A program made the translations under genes and the position numbers. Positions 34,740 through 44,766 of a stretch of 64,000 bases of DNA are shown one piece after another. Position 1 is the first letter of the stretch. Every line of letters begins with the position of its first letter. Source of the DNA: Aplidium turbinatum (lineage: Eukaryota > Chordata > Ascidiacea > Aplousobranchia > Polyclinidae); the NCBI GenBank assembly GCA_918807975.1, contig OU964918.1, forward strand, positions 3,906,001 to 3,970,000, in the 5' to 3' direction. The notes beneath the pieces were generated by a model that saw only the letters and a program-made list of their open reading frames with translations, had not been told where the DNA came from and made no database searches.

Positions 34740-35005
34740 CTTTATCCTCCGACTGACAAAGCCTTGATAAGTTATTCCTGGTAGTTTCGCATACTTGTAG
34801 AGGCTCTTGACCCAGAGCCGGTTATCGAGATTGTCAGAGTGAAGATTTCCGATTGTTGAAGTCTTGCTGGGGAATTATTCCATTCACTAGGTGCCACTGA
34901 ATGGAGAGCAGTCCTGAAATGCGTTGCTCTAGCGCACACCCCGAGAGTCGAACCAGCGCCGCGTAATCATTAGCCGGACGCGTAACCACTGAGCTAACGG
35001 GGCGG
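34740..35005 (-). mobile_element. tRNA-derived SINE, family A subfamily 2
   Basis: On the minus strand the head is CCGCCCCGTTAGCTCAGTGG, then GGCTAATGATTACGCGGCG, then GGTTCGACTCTCGGGGTGTG: clear A and B boxes with tRNA-like spacing. The tail has CGGTTATCG... and ends near AGTCGGAGGATAAAG. A closely related but 5'-truncated copy is at 48836-49085. Confidence 0.9.
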
Positions 35006-35009
35006 AATT

Positions 35010-35560
35010 ATTCTGAAATTACCCACATGTGGGTACTTTCAGGATAGCAGGTGGGTAGTCAGCTGAACCAGAATATTTAGAATTATACAGTACATGTAAA
35101 AAACAATGTCACTGCTGTAAGTGGTAAAGTTGTTTTAAGTGGCCAGCACCAGTATTGCACCGATTGTAGGCCTATACAAAAAACAAGAGCAAATGTCTGA
35201 CTGAAACTATTGATGTCGTTCTTTACATTAAATGTTGTTTTTGTTGAATAACGCTGTTTTACATTTTTAATATGGCAAAATAGCTAATTGGATTAAATTA
35301 GATTTTGGGTAATGAGACTTTGATCTGGACAGAAATGGATAATAAGGGAAAAAAGGTTAAGAATCACTGCTCTACAAGCACGCGAAACTGCCAGAATTAA
35401 TCTCTCAAAAAAATGTTTCTCGGTCCGACGATAAACATTTGCAAGACAACCCAAATGTAAATTGCAAAATTATGAAAACGAAGGCTGCGACTTTTCTCTT
35501 TAAAAAATTAAAAAAAGTGTCGGAATTGCTGATTGCAGTGTTCTTTGAGCTTTTGCGACC
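35010..35560. other. No gene recognised
   Basis: AT-rich sequence with a worn GTGGGTA repeat at 35029-35055. Short frames overlap on both strands (35405-35632 minus, 35439-35753 plus), but the plus-strand frame has value only from about 35570 onward. Confidence 0.35.
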
Positions 35561-35566
35561 GAATGT

Positions 35567-35788
35567 ATGTCCTTTTACCACCCCAGGTTCACAGTGTTCC
35601 AGCACAGAACTGTTCAGACCGTGGATAAACATTCAAATCAACCACTGCACTGGAAGTCTACTAAGAAGCAACCAATTTTTGGCTTCATCATCCACGACAC
35701 GCAGACCTTCCTCTCAGTTATGTGGCTTGAAGATGGCGCAATCGTTGGTCTGATATATAATTGGTCTATAATTCAACATGAATTATAG
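35567..35788 (+). pseudogene. Coding-like fragment with a relative at 39.4 kb
   Basis: The frame reads QHRTVQTVDKHSNQPLHWKS then KQPIFGFIIHDTQTFLSVMW and LEDGAIVGLIYNW. A diverged minus-strand relative lies at about 39340-39490 (EQPVFGFIVQDSQTF, then DGAVV). Two paralogous copies 4 kb apart in opposite orientation, both sharing upstream DNA (TTTTACCACCCCAG), mean this is part of a repeated sequence or a small gene family. I do not recognise the protein. No splice sites settle the edges. Confidence 0.45.
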
Positions 35789-36243
35789 ACGTAATAGTAT
35801 CACAACATATTTTTGCGGTGACAAGATAAAATTTTAGGGGTCGATTGCAAGCCTCCCGCATGGCTACGTCCCTGCTCAGCGCCACATTGGTAAGAAGAGG
35901 AGAGACCACTCCTGTAACACAACTGTTATGACATAAGAACTTACTTTTTTGCCCAAACTTTGCATCAGGTTAACAAATTTGTGACGTTGTAGGATCCTTC
36001 ATTTAGATTACGTTGTTCTGCGTCGTTTTTCCATTGTTGCGCACGTGTGTTAATCGCATTCTTTAGTTGGTAGTTCATTCTACACAACGTCATAGATGCG
36101 CACAACTAGTAGAACATTCAATCAACAAGCCAAACTTTTGGAGAAGGGAGTGTTCTACCTGACTGTCAGAAACCCTAAAAAGGTGAAGAGTTCAACTGAT
36201 TGGTTGAGGTGGCTTTCGATACTACGTGGCATGAATTAGTGGT

Positions 36244-36292
36244 GCGATACTGATGAGCCCAGCCTCATGGGCGAAACACCTGTATATATCGC
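36244..36292 (+). ncRNA. Hammerhead ribozyme motif, type I
   Basis: The core reads CTGATGA (36250-36256), stem II GCCCA/TGGGC (5 bp, 6-nt loop), GAAA (36273-36276), stem III ACA/TGT with a 2-nt loop, then the cleavage-site A at 36284. Stem I pairs GCGATA (36244-36249) with TATCGC (36287-36292), leaving two bases. All canonical core bases are present. Short-stem-III type I hammerheads are known from Penelope-like elements and retrozymes; that origin is inferred, as no reverse transcriptase lies nearby. A diverged second copy is at 45105-45152. Confidence 0.82.
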
Positions 36293-36620
36293 TATCGGGC
36301 CTTACCACAATCGGATGCCAATGAACAAGTCAAACTTACGAAGGCTAACTTATATTGTGGTAGCATTTATATTTAGGACTCCCTTCAAATTTGGGATAAG
36401 TTGGAACCAAGGTTACCAAGTTGGGTTCAAATTTGAGGAGATAAAAAGCTGTAAGACACAAAATCGTAACACATGTTGGATAAATCGTTATGTTGAGTGT
36501 GATTATAATGTATTGTTGTGTTTGTGTCGCGAAGTGATTCTGCGTTGTTCCACCGCCTTCGGCAAAGGAATGTCGGAGTTTGTGCCGTGTAGGCTATATG
36601 AGTCCGCTGTATGAAAAGTT

Positions 36621-36989
36621 TCATTGCTTTATGGGCGCCGTTGCAAGCCCTAGGAGGCATTCATTGTTTGTCTGACTCTTTTTTGTTAAAGAACAGACTA
36701 TGCCGAGTGGCTTGATCATAATGTAGCTTTGTCTTGCTTTTTCGTCGCAAGGATTTGTCGAACAACGCCGTTTGACATCATCACAGCAAGGCAGCTTTTG
36801 TATTCGTTGTATGGCGCTAGAGAGACGCTGCAGCATTGGCTCTGAAAGCATTTCTTTTCCGGCGGTGAGAACGGCAGAGCACTCACGTTTCTGATCTGGG
36901 TTGTTCATGATGATTTCTGAGAAAGGCAAAATTAATTCAATTACACGTCCGACTATAGAAGTATCTATTGACTTGTTTTGTAAGTCGAC
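36621..36989 (-). CDS. Candidate last exon of an unknown host gene
   Basis: On the minus strand a good acceptor (TTTACATTTTATACAG) precedes GTCGACTTACAAAACAAG at 36989. The frame then stays open for 122 codons to a stop at 36621-36623. The product begins VDLQNKSIDTSIVGRVIELI and includes EIIMNNPDQKRECSAVLTAG, MLQRLSSAIQRIQKLPCC and KRRCSTNPCDEKARQSY. It has six or so cysteines, amphipathic segments and no repeats. Composition is non-repetitive and unlike the transposon remnants. I recognise no family. If real, upstream exons lie to the right or outside what I could resolve. Confidence 0.4.
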   Translation of the reverse strand, partial: VDLQNKSIDTSIVGRVIELILPFSEIIMNNPDQKRECSAVLTAGKEMLSEPMLQRLSSAIQRIQKLPCCDDVKRRCSTNPCDEKARQSYIMIKPLGIVCSLTKKSQTNNECLLGLATAPIKQ

Positions 36990-37304
36990 CTGTATAAAAT
37001 GTAAAGGTACCATTTGTAATGAGGACAAAACTATTATAGCCTACAACAGCTTCGATAGGCATAGGCTATACCATTCAGAATCTCGTAAATGTTCATACAA
37101 TAGTCTGAACAGTGGTTTAGAACCTGTAAATTAAACACATATGTAATAGATACACGACTTAAAATCAAACAGCAGTTTCATGCAGTAGGATAGATTATGT
37201 TTCGAGGGCACATGCATGCTTGCCCAATATAGGTTAGTACATGCCAACCATTAGATACGCTAGAAGCTTTTTTGCATGCCACGCTCTCAGTTGCAGTCAT
37301 GTTC

Positions 37305-37615
37305 AACCGTGTACACTGTACACTTAGCGCGTTGGGCTCGCAGTCGAGAGCCTGCATGTTCGACTCCAGCCACCCGCACTTGCTGTTGTTTCTCTGGGCA
37401 AGAAACTTAACGATAATTGCCTCTACCTAGGGATCGATTTTGAGTTATGGGTAGTACCAAATTTCAGTCACAAGTAAAGTAGACAACCGGAAAACAGACA
37501 TTGCCGTCGGCTGCAGCGTGGGTCAGGTGTATGTCGGAAAGCGTACACCGATGCATAGCGCTCAAGTCCGCTTTCCCGCAATGCAGGATAAAGATAAACA
37601 AACAAACAAAACAAA
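37305..37615 (+). mobile_element. tRNA-derived SINE, family C
   Basis: The head has TTAGCGCGTTGGGCTCGCAG (A box region) and CATGTTCGACTCC (B box). The body has CTGGGCAAGAAACTTAACG, resembling the conserved core found in several LINE-mobilised SINEs. The tail has ATAGCGCTCAAGTCCGC and ends in AAACAAACAAACAAAAC. A tail fragment recurs at 4082-4135. Confidence 0.82.
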
Positions 37616-38050
37616 AAACGTTGAGCAGACAAAGTCTGAAAAGAGAAAAATTGAACCCAGCTAGAAATTTCAAGTAGATGCTACGGAGCTTGGGTCGTGT
37701 ATGATACGTTAATTTTCACGTAGATGAAGTGTCGATACTATTTCACGTGTATTACACATAGGATATTTGGTGGTGAATTCTAAGTGTTTTACACCCGCAT
37801 TCCACCTAATTTCCGCGTAGCCTACAGATGATGCCTTTTGACCTATTCCTTCACAGTAGCTACAGCAATCGTTAGTTTACATTATTACCACCAATTCCGA
37901 TGGCTTACGTGTGGGAATTCGATAACTAACAAGCTTTAGGCTAACTGTTTGTAGCCTAGGCTACTTTCTTTTAGTGGCATTTCATCATTGATTTTAATTA
38001 GTTAAGCCAAACATTCTAAGCTACATTTAATTAAATACAAATTTAAATAT

Positions 38051-38741
38051 CAGTGGCGGCTGGTGCTGTTTGTGAGCAGTGACGCTGCAAATGACTTCGC
38101 GGGGGAGGTCTCTCCCCAGAAAAATTTGAAAAATCGCATTAAATTTGGTGCGTTCTGAGTATGTTTTTACCCCAAATTTTGAAAAAATGCATTCAAACTT
38201 TATTGAAAACTTGATGTATTCCTAAGCTGTATTTAAAAAAAACTAACAGTATTGCTTTGGAGACAAACTTTACTAGTATTGAGCTTAGTCTGACTTGCAT
38301 ACAAGGTTCAAGTGATTTTGAGATGCCCTAGCACTTCCTATAACCTGTTAAATACCCCAACTCTACAGCTAACACTTCTACATTCATGGCTCATCGCTAC
38401 TCTACAAAATAAAAACTAACTTTAAAAAGTCTGCAAAGTTATTCGGTTAGGTGAGGCTGTTTTCTATGCAGCGCCAGCAGATTCAAAAATTGCTGTAAAA
38501 TACCAAAAGAGGTGGAGCTTCAAGGATAATTTTTAGCCAATCAGAACGCTTGAAATCCAGAATCTCGGGCTACAATAAAGTTTGCCCAAAATCGGCGTTG
38601 CCAAACGAAACTTTTAATATTTTAATTTTCGATCCGCAGTTCTTAAGTTAAAAAAGTAACCGGGTAGGACAAGCACAGAGGAAATCATATTTTCTCTTTC
38701 TTTCAGGTGGGGCTGCATCCCCATGGCACGAGCCGCCACTG
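38051..38741 (+). mobile_element. hAT MITE, CAGTGGCGGCTGGTG family
   Basis: It starts CAGTGGCGGCTGGTG and ends CACGAGCCGCCACTG. Flanks TTAAATAT and CTAAAGAT agree at 6 of 8 positions, as expected for an old TSD. Near the left end a G/C-rich hairpin (GGGGGAGGTCTCTCCCC) precedes AGAAAAATTTGAAAAAT. The inverted copy at 40252-40946 and the partial copy at 4197-4610 match it over their lengths. No coding capacity. Confidence 0.9.
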
Positions 38742-40251
38742 CTAAAGATTACAAGAAAATGAAAAAAAGTGGTCCATGGTTAATTTTTTTCTATTGGCGT
38801 GACAAGAAAATGATATAAAAGCTTTTTGATTAGGCCGCTTCATATCAGATCCATGACCGATGGTGCAGCGCATTGCTTCCAGGCAGTAGCGGGATTCAAT
38901 CCAGTTAGCTTTGACTGAAATTAGCCATATCTGGCAACCCTACATACAGTGATTAGGATATATCAAATTCAGTGAAAAAATTTGGCCAGGAACCAGTTTT
39001 GCAAACTTTTTTATCTTTAGGCAGCGGTTTGAGCAAACCGGTAGCAAAGTATCTTCATTATATCTCTTTATAGCAAAGAATCAAATGTCTATTTATGGTG
39101 GACATGAATCGCGAATTGAACGAACCGCGAATCGTTTGAACCGAACCCCACCTCTGCTTCTAGGTTAATTCTAAATGGTGAACAGCCTCATTCAACTTTC
39201 ACTTGATTGTTTTGTTAAGTCGGCAACCAGAATAAACCGAGGCGATGTTCATCCCACATCGTTACCTTCCGTATGGTTGTTACTCAGCCACTGTTCAACT
39301 GTTGTATAATGTGTAGTTTCTTGAGTCGGTGATTACCACGTCATCAACAACTGCACCATCTTAAAACCACTTAATGGAGTGGAAGGTCTGCGAGTCTTGG
39401 ACGATGAAGCCAAAGACTGGCTGCTCTCTGGTAGCTTTCGAATGTAGTCTGGGAACATCGTGAATCTGGGGTGGTAAAATGATAGACCCTCTGCCCCAGA
39501 GGCTCACACGACGACGACGAGGTTTAGATTTGGCATTACATTCGAAATATTAACTTAACTGTAGGCTACAGAATATAAATTACATTCGCTAATGAAGTTC
39601 GTTCTAATTTACCGTAGAAAGACAGAAAATTCAGACGAAGCTGAATGTTATTATTGTTATTTCTTGTGAGGTAACTGTGATGTGTTGAACACGCTCGATT
39701 TGAGTATCTGTTAATGCAGCTTTTAGGCGTATTGAAAAATAGATAGGCTACTACTGAATTCTGTAAGGTCATTTGGTTAATATGGTAAATATGGCATAAT
39801 AAGGAAGATAATATCGAGCGAAGTTAAATTCTAAGATTAAATATTAAAAAAAAACTTTAATCTTAAATACGTCACCCCACAGAATCGGTATTATTTCGGT
39901 AAAGAGATGTAATATTTTGAAGATAGAGGCGTAATTCAAATATTATATGCTTAATAAATGGATATTAGATAGCAAACTGAGTTCTCATCTTCTGCACTTT
40001 GATGGAACACTAGCTACGTTTCAAGAGATTAAAATCCACGTAAACCTGTTTCGGGCTCTTGGTGTCTACTGTCTAAGATTTATTTCAATCAAGAAGATGC
40101 TTCACATCTCACCGATATGTTTTGTTCAATTGTAGACATTGTTATTGTTCGCGAACAAATTATAAACCACTAAACGTCTAAGAATGAAACTCAATCATTT
40201 TACATCAGGGGTTTACGATCGCGTACCTCTTCAACACACTGTACTGCCAAC
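38742..40251. other. Mostly unassigned; weak tRNA-like piece near 38855-38912
   Basis: Around 38858-38912 CCGATGGTGCAGCGCATTGC and GCGGGATTCAATCC resemble worn tRNA A and B boxes, perhaps an old SINE head; GGCAACCCTA at 38936 resembles a hAT end. Apart from the minus-strand fragment at 39340-39490 no gene is recognised. Confidence 0.35.
39340..39490 (-). pseudogene. Relative of the 35.6-kb coding-like fragment
   Basis: On the minus strand: TTTTACCACCCCAGATTCAC, then a frame with SKATREQPVFGFIVQDSQTF and HSIKWF, a stop, then DGAVVDD. It aligns with KQPIFGFIIHDTQTFLSVMW-LEDGAIVG at 35.6 kb. The internal TAA (near 39371) suggests this copy is dead. Confidence 0.45.
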
Positions 40252-40946
40252 CAGTGGCGGATTGTGCCATAGGGCTGCAGCCCCACCTGAAAGAAGGAGA
40301 AGAGGGAAAAATATTTTCCTCTGTGTTTTCACTTAGGAATTGCGGATCGAAAATTAAAATATTAGAAGTTTCGTTTGGCAACACCGATTTTGGGCAAACT
40401 GCTTTGCAGCCCGAGATTATGGATTTCAAGCGTTCTGATTGGCTAAAAATTATCCTTTAAGCTCCACCTCTTTTGGTATTTTACAGCAAATTTTGAATCT
40501 GTTGGGTCTGCATGGAAAACAGCCCCACCTAACCGAACTTTACAGACTTTTTAAAGTTATTCTTTATTTCGTAGAGTAGCGATGAGCCATGAATGTAGAA
40601 GTGTTAGCTGTAGAGTAGCCTAAGGGTATTCAACAGGTTATAGAAAGTGCTAGGGCATCTCAAAATCACTTGAACCTTGTATGCAACGGCTAGGCTAATC
40701 AAGACTAAGCTCAATACTAGTAAATTTTGTCTCCAAAACAACACTGTTAGTTTTTTTTAAATACAGCTTAGGAATACATCAACTTTTCAACAAAGTTTGA
40801 ATGCATTTGTTTCAAAACTCGGGGCAAAAACATACTCAGAACGCACCAAATTTAATTCAATGCGATTTTTCAAAAATTCCTTGGGGGAGACCCCCCACGA
40901 AGTCGTTTGCAGCCCCACTGCTCACAAACATCACCAGCCGCCACTG
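40252..40946 (-). mobile_element. hAT MITE, CAGTGGCGGCTGGTG family, inverted copy
   Basis: It starts CAGTGGCGGATTGTGCC and ends CACCAGCCGCCACTG. Flanks CTGCCAAC and ATGCCAAG share the core TGCCAA, an old TSD. It is the inverted counterpart of 38051-38741, and the pair lie 1.5 kb apart in opposite orientation, so transcripts crossing both could fold back. Confidence 0.9.
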
Positions 40947-41099
40947 ATGCCAAGCGTACCACTTCTTGCAGAACAACTAATTTAATGAAATCATATTTTA
41001 TTCAGAAGAATAATATTGGCTTACTAAAATAACACTAAAGCACAACAACTAAATTTAATGAGATTTTTGTTTTTGTTTACTGTCCAGTGGGATGGCGGT

Positions 41100-41370
41100 G
41101 GGATGGGATGTGTAGCAGGTGGGAGTGCGGTAGGATGGCGCAACGGGTAAGGCGCTCGCTTTCCAATCACGCAATCCTGGTTCGACTCCCGGCATATGCT
41201 GGTTGTTGACAAACACCGCTCACCTATACCCACGGTGTAATAAATTGGGTGGGCGTAATTGCTAATGTAAAGGCGGCCGAGAGAAAAGAACTGGCCATCG
41301 TACTCTCGTTAGTGCCAAAGGCTTAGCATAATGAGAACCTTATCTTCTCATCTCCCGATGCTTGGATTCA
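41100..41370 (+). mobile_element. tRNA-derived SINE, family B
   Basis: The head is GATGGCGCAACGGGTAAGGC (A box region), then CCTGGTTCGACTCCCGGC (B box). The body has ACGGTGTAATAAATTGGGTG, AAGGCGGCCGAGAG and TCTCGTTAGTGCC. A 5'-truncated relative at 46733-46950 shares this whole order. The tRNA part is well preserved, so Pol III transcription is plausible. Confidence 0.88.
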
Positions 41371-41632
41371 AGTATGGGACTCACCTTTTTACTGTCCAGT
41401 GTCCACCAATTGGTCGATGCGCGGTGTAAATTTGCTAATCTGTAGCTGTGAAACAACATGAGAAGCTAGCGTTGAATACGAAGAAGCCATACTGAGCCAG
41501 AAGTTTATTGGTTAACATTCCTTGTAACTGTTATTGAATATTTTATTCATTCCGATCTATTTTTAGCTTGCAACTAGCATTATTCAACGCTATTTGTAGC
41601 TTAGCTATAAAACAGTAGATGAACGGTAGATG

Positions 41633-42995
41633 CAGTAGTGCCGAAGTAGGGGGGGATGGGGGGGATATATCCCCCCCAATATTTTGGCAGCATCCCCCCC
41701 AATAATTCAGAAAAAATTAGTTGCTATGAAGTTGTACTTCGATTTAGTTGTTTGTAAGCATCTCGAATTGCTGTTGTTTTTCTTTTATTGATGTTTAATC
41801 ACAGTTCTAATTGTCTTGGATTTGACGCTAGACAATGAAGGACCTTCATTGAAGGTATTCCGGAAAAATTTGCAGCTAATTTTATTTGCAAGCACCACGG
41901 CAAAGAAGAGTCCCTGAAAGATTGGGTGGAGGCTCGATGGCAGCTACTGCAGACACTTAACTGCATTAAGTTATAAAATACTTTACAATCAGTTCATGGA
42001 CAGAGTTATGTCTGAACTGACCGAGAGGTTTGAAAGTAGCCTGAATTCTGATTTGGCAAAGTATAAAGAACTTGCACGAATTTTCAAGACCGGCTTAGTT
42101 CCTGAAATGGTCAAAAATTATCCAGAGCTGAATAGACAATCGATGAGTTATCAAATTGATTCATTCAGCAAGGCAACAGCAGCAAAATCTCTGTACGATG
42201 CCAAAAGAGCTTACCAGGCATTGTCCGAGTTGAAAAAAACCTCTCTATTCTCAAATACTCCAGCTGATTAAGAACCTCTTTTTGCCCGGTAAGCTTTGCT
42301 GCTTGTGAGAGGTCGTTTTCCAATCTTCGTAGATTGAAAACCTGACTGAGAAATACTTTGGGACAGGAAAGGTTAAATGCTAGCATTGTTTGCAACATTG
42401 ACCAAAATATTCTTAATGACATCAGCATAAATGACAGTGCTAATGTATTTTCAATGAGCACTACCGTAAAACGCAATTTGGTTGTAACAAGTTCTTGTGA
42501 TGTGTTTGAAAGTTAGCATTTTTGTCATAAATTTGCAAATGTTCTTCTGTAGCTTCGATTGTTTTCAGTCTCCTGACTAGTGACTTTGTCCTATAGCGCA
42601 CTACGTGTAGTGATTCTAGTGAAGGAGAGGGTAAAAAGAAAAGTAGCCTATAACTTCTGTTGTTTTTTTTTGGAAAAACTAAGTATTCATTGGAAGGTCA
42701 TAGCTTCGAATCCAGCTGGAGGTACCAATTTTTCTTTGCTTGTTTCTTAATCTTGCAGCAGTCATTTACAAGAGCACAGGTAGCGCTTTTATCTCCACTA
42801 TTTCTTGTCTGTGTATTATGCTGTTAGCAGCTAATTTACCGAGGTCCGGTGATTGTTTAATAAACCTAATAGGCCTACCACAACCACTAAAATTGTGTAT
42901 AAAAGTATGCATCCCCCCCAATGTTCAAAATTGTCTAAAATTTGATAAAATTTTGATTTATCCCCCCCAATCCTCAACTAACTTCGGCACCACTG
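41633..42995 (+). mobile_element. hAT transposon, 1.4 kb, deletion derivative
   Basis: Exact TSDs GGTAGATG lie at 41625-41632 and 42996-43003. Ends are CAGTAGTGCCGAAGTAG and CTAACTTCGGCACCACTG (inverted apart from small differences), followed inside by runs of C/G (TCCCCCCCAAT). The interior keeps part of a plus-strand transposase (41996-42500). At 42695-42715 a tRNA-like AGCTTCGAATCC appears near the right side. The element is internally deleted. Confidence 0.95.
41996..42515 (+). pseudogene. hAT transposase remnant (ZMYM1-like)
   Basis: The first frame (41996-42271) reads MDRVMSELTERFESS then YPELNRQSMSYQIDSF, matching the region before the dimerisation domain in ZMYM1-type hAT proteins. 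The dimerisation domain follows in another frame: AACERSFSNLRRLKT (42298-42342), a TGA at 42343-42345, then LRNTLGQERLNASIVCNIDQ and a terminal stop near 42514. So there is one frameshift between the blocks (about 42270-42295) and one in-frame stop. The N-terminal zinc finger and most of the DDE core are absent. Confidence 0.85.
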
Positions 42996-43009
42996 GGTAG
43001 ATGTATAAA

Positions 43010-43920
43010 GAAAACAAGTAGATGAATATCACGAGCAATCATTTGACAGAATTAACGCCCACTGTCCCACAGCGTTGCATACGGCTTTTCAAATTCAAAG
43101 CAACTGTGCTCCTTGTTGACAATTGACATGACCTGTGTTTTGAAGATCGTAATCATAAGAAACAACAGGAATAGTTACGTAACAATAAGAATAGGCTTCG
43201 GGAATTTTCTTTTTTGTAAACAAAACCAGATAAACAAAATATGAAGTTGTGAATCCAGGTTTTTGTGAAAAAAAAACGGAAGCCACCAGCACCTGAAAAA
43301 CCTTGGCGTACCACAGGAACCCCTGTTTTACATCATTTCGAAGTGGCCAGATGTTGTAGTTATGTGAAATGGTTAACTTATGTTGGGTGAGTCGTGGACT
43401 CTTGTCCTTTCTAATATCTGTCACGTGATAACGAGCATCCCAACCAATTTATTGTTGCTGGTGGTCAGAAATTATTGTTGGAGATATGATATTCTCAAAA
43501 TACAGATTCACGGGTGACATATTATGTAAAAAAGATGTCTCGTAATTTGGTGTAACTGCTTATATATACCACTTTTGTACAATAGCCAATATCAGTGCAA
43601 GAACGCTCAGTGGAACACAGAACATCAACGCAGCGACCTGCGTCAGAAATCAAAGTAATATAATTCAGTAACTCCAACAGCCTCTTCCACTTTCAATAGA
43701 AGGAAATTATCAAATAGCAGATAACGATCCTTCTCTATTTAAATGAGTACAAACTTGTTGTTTTACAAGGTAAGCAGAGGATTCTGAATTCAAGGTACAA
43801 ACATGCAGGCTGGTTACACCTGTGTTGATATGGAGAATTATTTCTATCCGCCGTGCAACAAGCATGATTACATTTAATATATTTCACGCAAGATGACGTT
43901 TTGATTTTGTTTCCAGAAGG
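43010..43920. other. No gene recognised; one 109-codon minus-strand frame
   Basis: The minus-strand frame 43095-43424 (with WPLRNDVKQGFLWYAKVFQV) has a hydrophobic centre but no recognisable domain and no supporting splice signals. It may be a transposon trace or chance. Confidence 0.3.
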
Positions 43921-43926
43921 TTTAGT

Positions 43927-44188
43927 TTGGAACTTAAAAATCTTCGTATTCAATCGCCACCAGTAAGAATTGAACTCACGACCCCTGGTTTAGAAGGTTT
44001 AGTTTGGAAGTTAAAGAAACTTTGTATTCAATCGCCACCAGTGAGAATTGAACTCACGACCCCTGGTTTAGAAGGTTCAATTTGGAAGTTAAAGAAACTT
44101 CGTATTCAATCGCCACCAGTGAGAATTGAACTCACGACCCCTGGTTTAGAAGGTTTAGTTTGGAAGTTAAAGAAACTTCGTATTCAAT
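43927..44188 (-). repeat. 78-bp tandem repeats of a tRNA-Thr 3' half
   Basis: TTCAATCGCCACCAG recurs at 43949, 44027, 44105 and 44183, exactly 78 bp apart. Each unit holds the tRNA-Thr 3' part (AAACCAGGGGTCGTGAG through CTGGTGGCG on the minus strand) and about 40 bp of downstream sequence (GAATACGAAGTTTCTTTAAC). Because 78 is a multiple of three, a spurious plus-strand frame with repeated RIELTTPGL runs through it; that peptide is only the tRNA read as protein. Confidence 0.93.
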
Positions 44189-44260
44189 CGCCACCAGTGA
44201 GAATTGAACTCACGACCCCTGGTTTACGAGAGCAGTGCTCTACCACTGAGCTATAGCGTC
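44189..44260 (-). tRNA. tRNA-Thr(CGT)-like gene or pseudogene
   Basis: On the minus strand the 72 nt run from GACGCTA to a final G. D arm GCTCAGTGGTAGAGC (A box TAGCTCAGTGG), anticodon loop CTCGTAA with anticodon CGT, T arm GTGAGTTCAATTCTCAC (B box GTTCAATTC). The anticodon stem CTGCT/ACCAG has one C-C mismatch and the acceptor stem has one A-G mismatch and two G-U pairs, so it may be a pseudogene or tRNA-derived. Downstream on the same strand are the 78-bp partial copies; directly upstream is a LINE tail. No strong T-run terminator follows. Confidence 0.75.
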
Positions 44261-44262
44261 GG

Positions 44263-44440
44263 CGTGTGATTATGTTCAATCGCCATCTCCGCTAGAAGCA
44301 GTTGAGCATCAACATGGGTTGTCTGTTTCTACGAGTCACAGTTTTTATCTAGCTCGCCCAGTGTCGTCAAATTGAGTTCGGTCCATGCCTGGATGTTGTC
44401 ATGCCATCGTCTTGGTGGTCTGCCTCATTTTCACTTTCCG
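44263..44440 (-). mobile_element. LINE C-terminal tail abutting the tRNA-Thr-like sequence
   Basis: On the minus strand the frame reads RPPRRWHDNIQAWTELN, then after a TAG (near 44336) KQTTHVDAQLLLAEMAIEH and ends at a stop a few codons later, inside the tRNA 5' region. The R-R-W-x-D-x-I-x-x-W signature is typical of the extreme C-terminus of LINE reverse transcriptases. ATGGCGATTGAA of the LINE (44274-44285 region) recurs as GTGGCGATTGAA at the tRNA 3' end, so the tRNA is bracketed by a short direct repeat. Confidence 0.65.
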
Positions 44441-44766
44441 TTAACTTTACCTTCCATTTAGATTTGGCTGACTCCGTATTTTGCTCTACTGCTAACTGGT
44501 GTGGCCGAACAGTTTTAAAATTTTTGATTTCATTGCTACTGCAATTGGGTGTAGCTTTGTTATAGTCAATAGAGATTCAACTTTCATGTAGTCAAGTAGT
44601 CTTTTGTTGGTCATGCTTCTCATGATGTAATTTAAAAAATTGGCGAGATTTTTCATTGTTTTGGAGGTCCAATTTACGCATTCTAGACTATCAGAAACTG
44701 CCACAAAGCTGTAAAAATTTGTGACGTTGTCATAAAAATACAATAGGGTTGAGCATAACAACCATG

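Noticed and set aside
43927-44188. Regular repeats that might suggest a CRISPR array
   Set aside because: Whole 78-bp units are identical with no variable spacers, the repeat is tRNA-derived, and the genome is eukaryotic.
43927-44256. A 109-codon plus-strand frame with repeated RIELTTPGL peptides
   Set aside because: It is the antisense of tandem tRNA-Thr pieces; the 78-bp period is a multiple of three, so the frame stays open by arithmetic.
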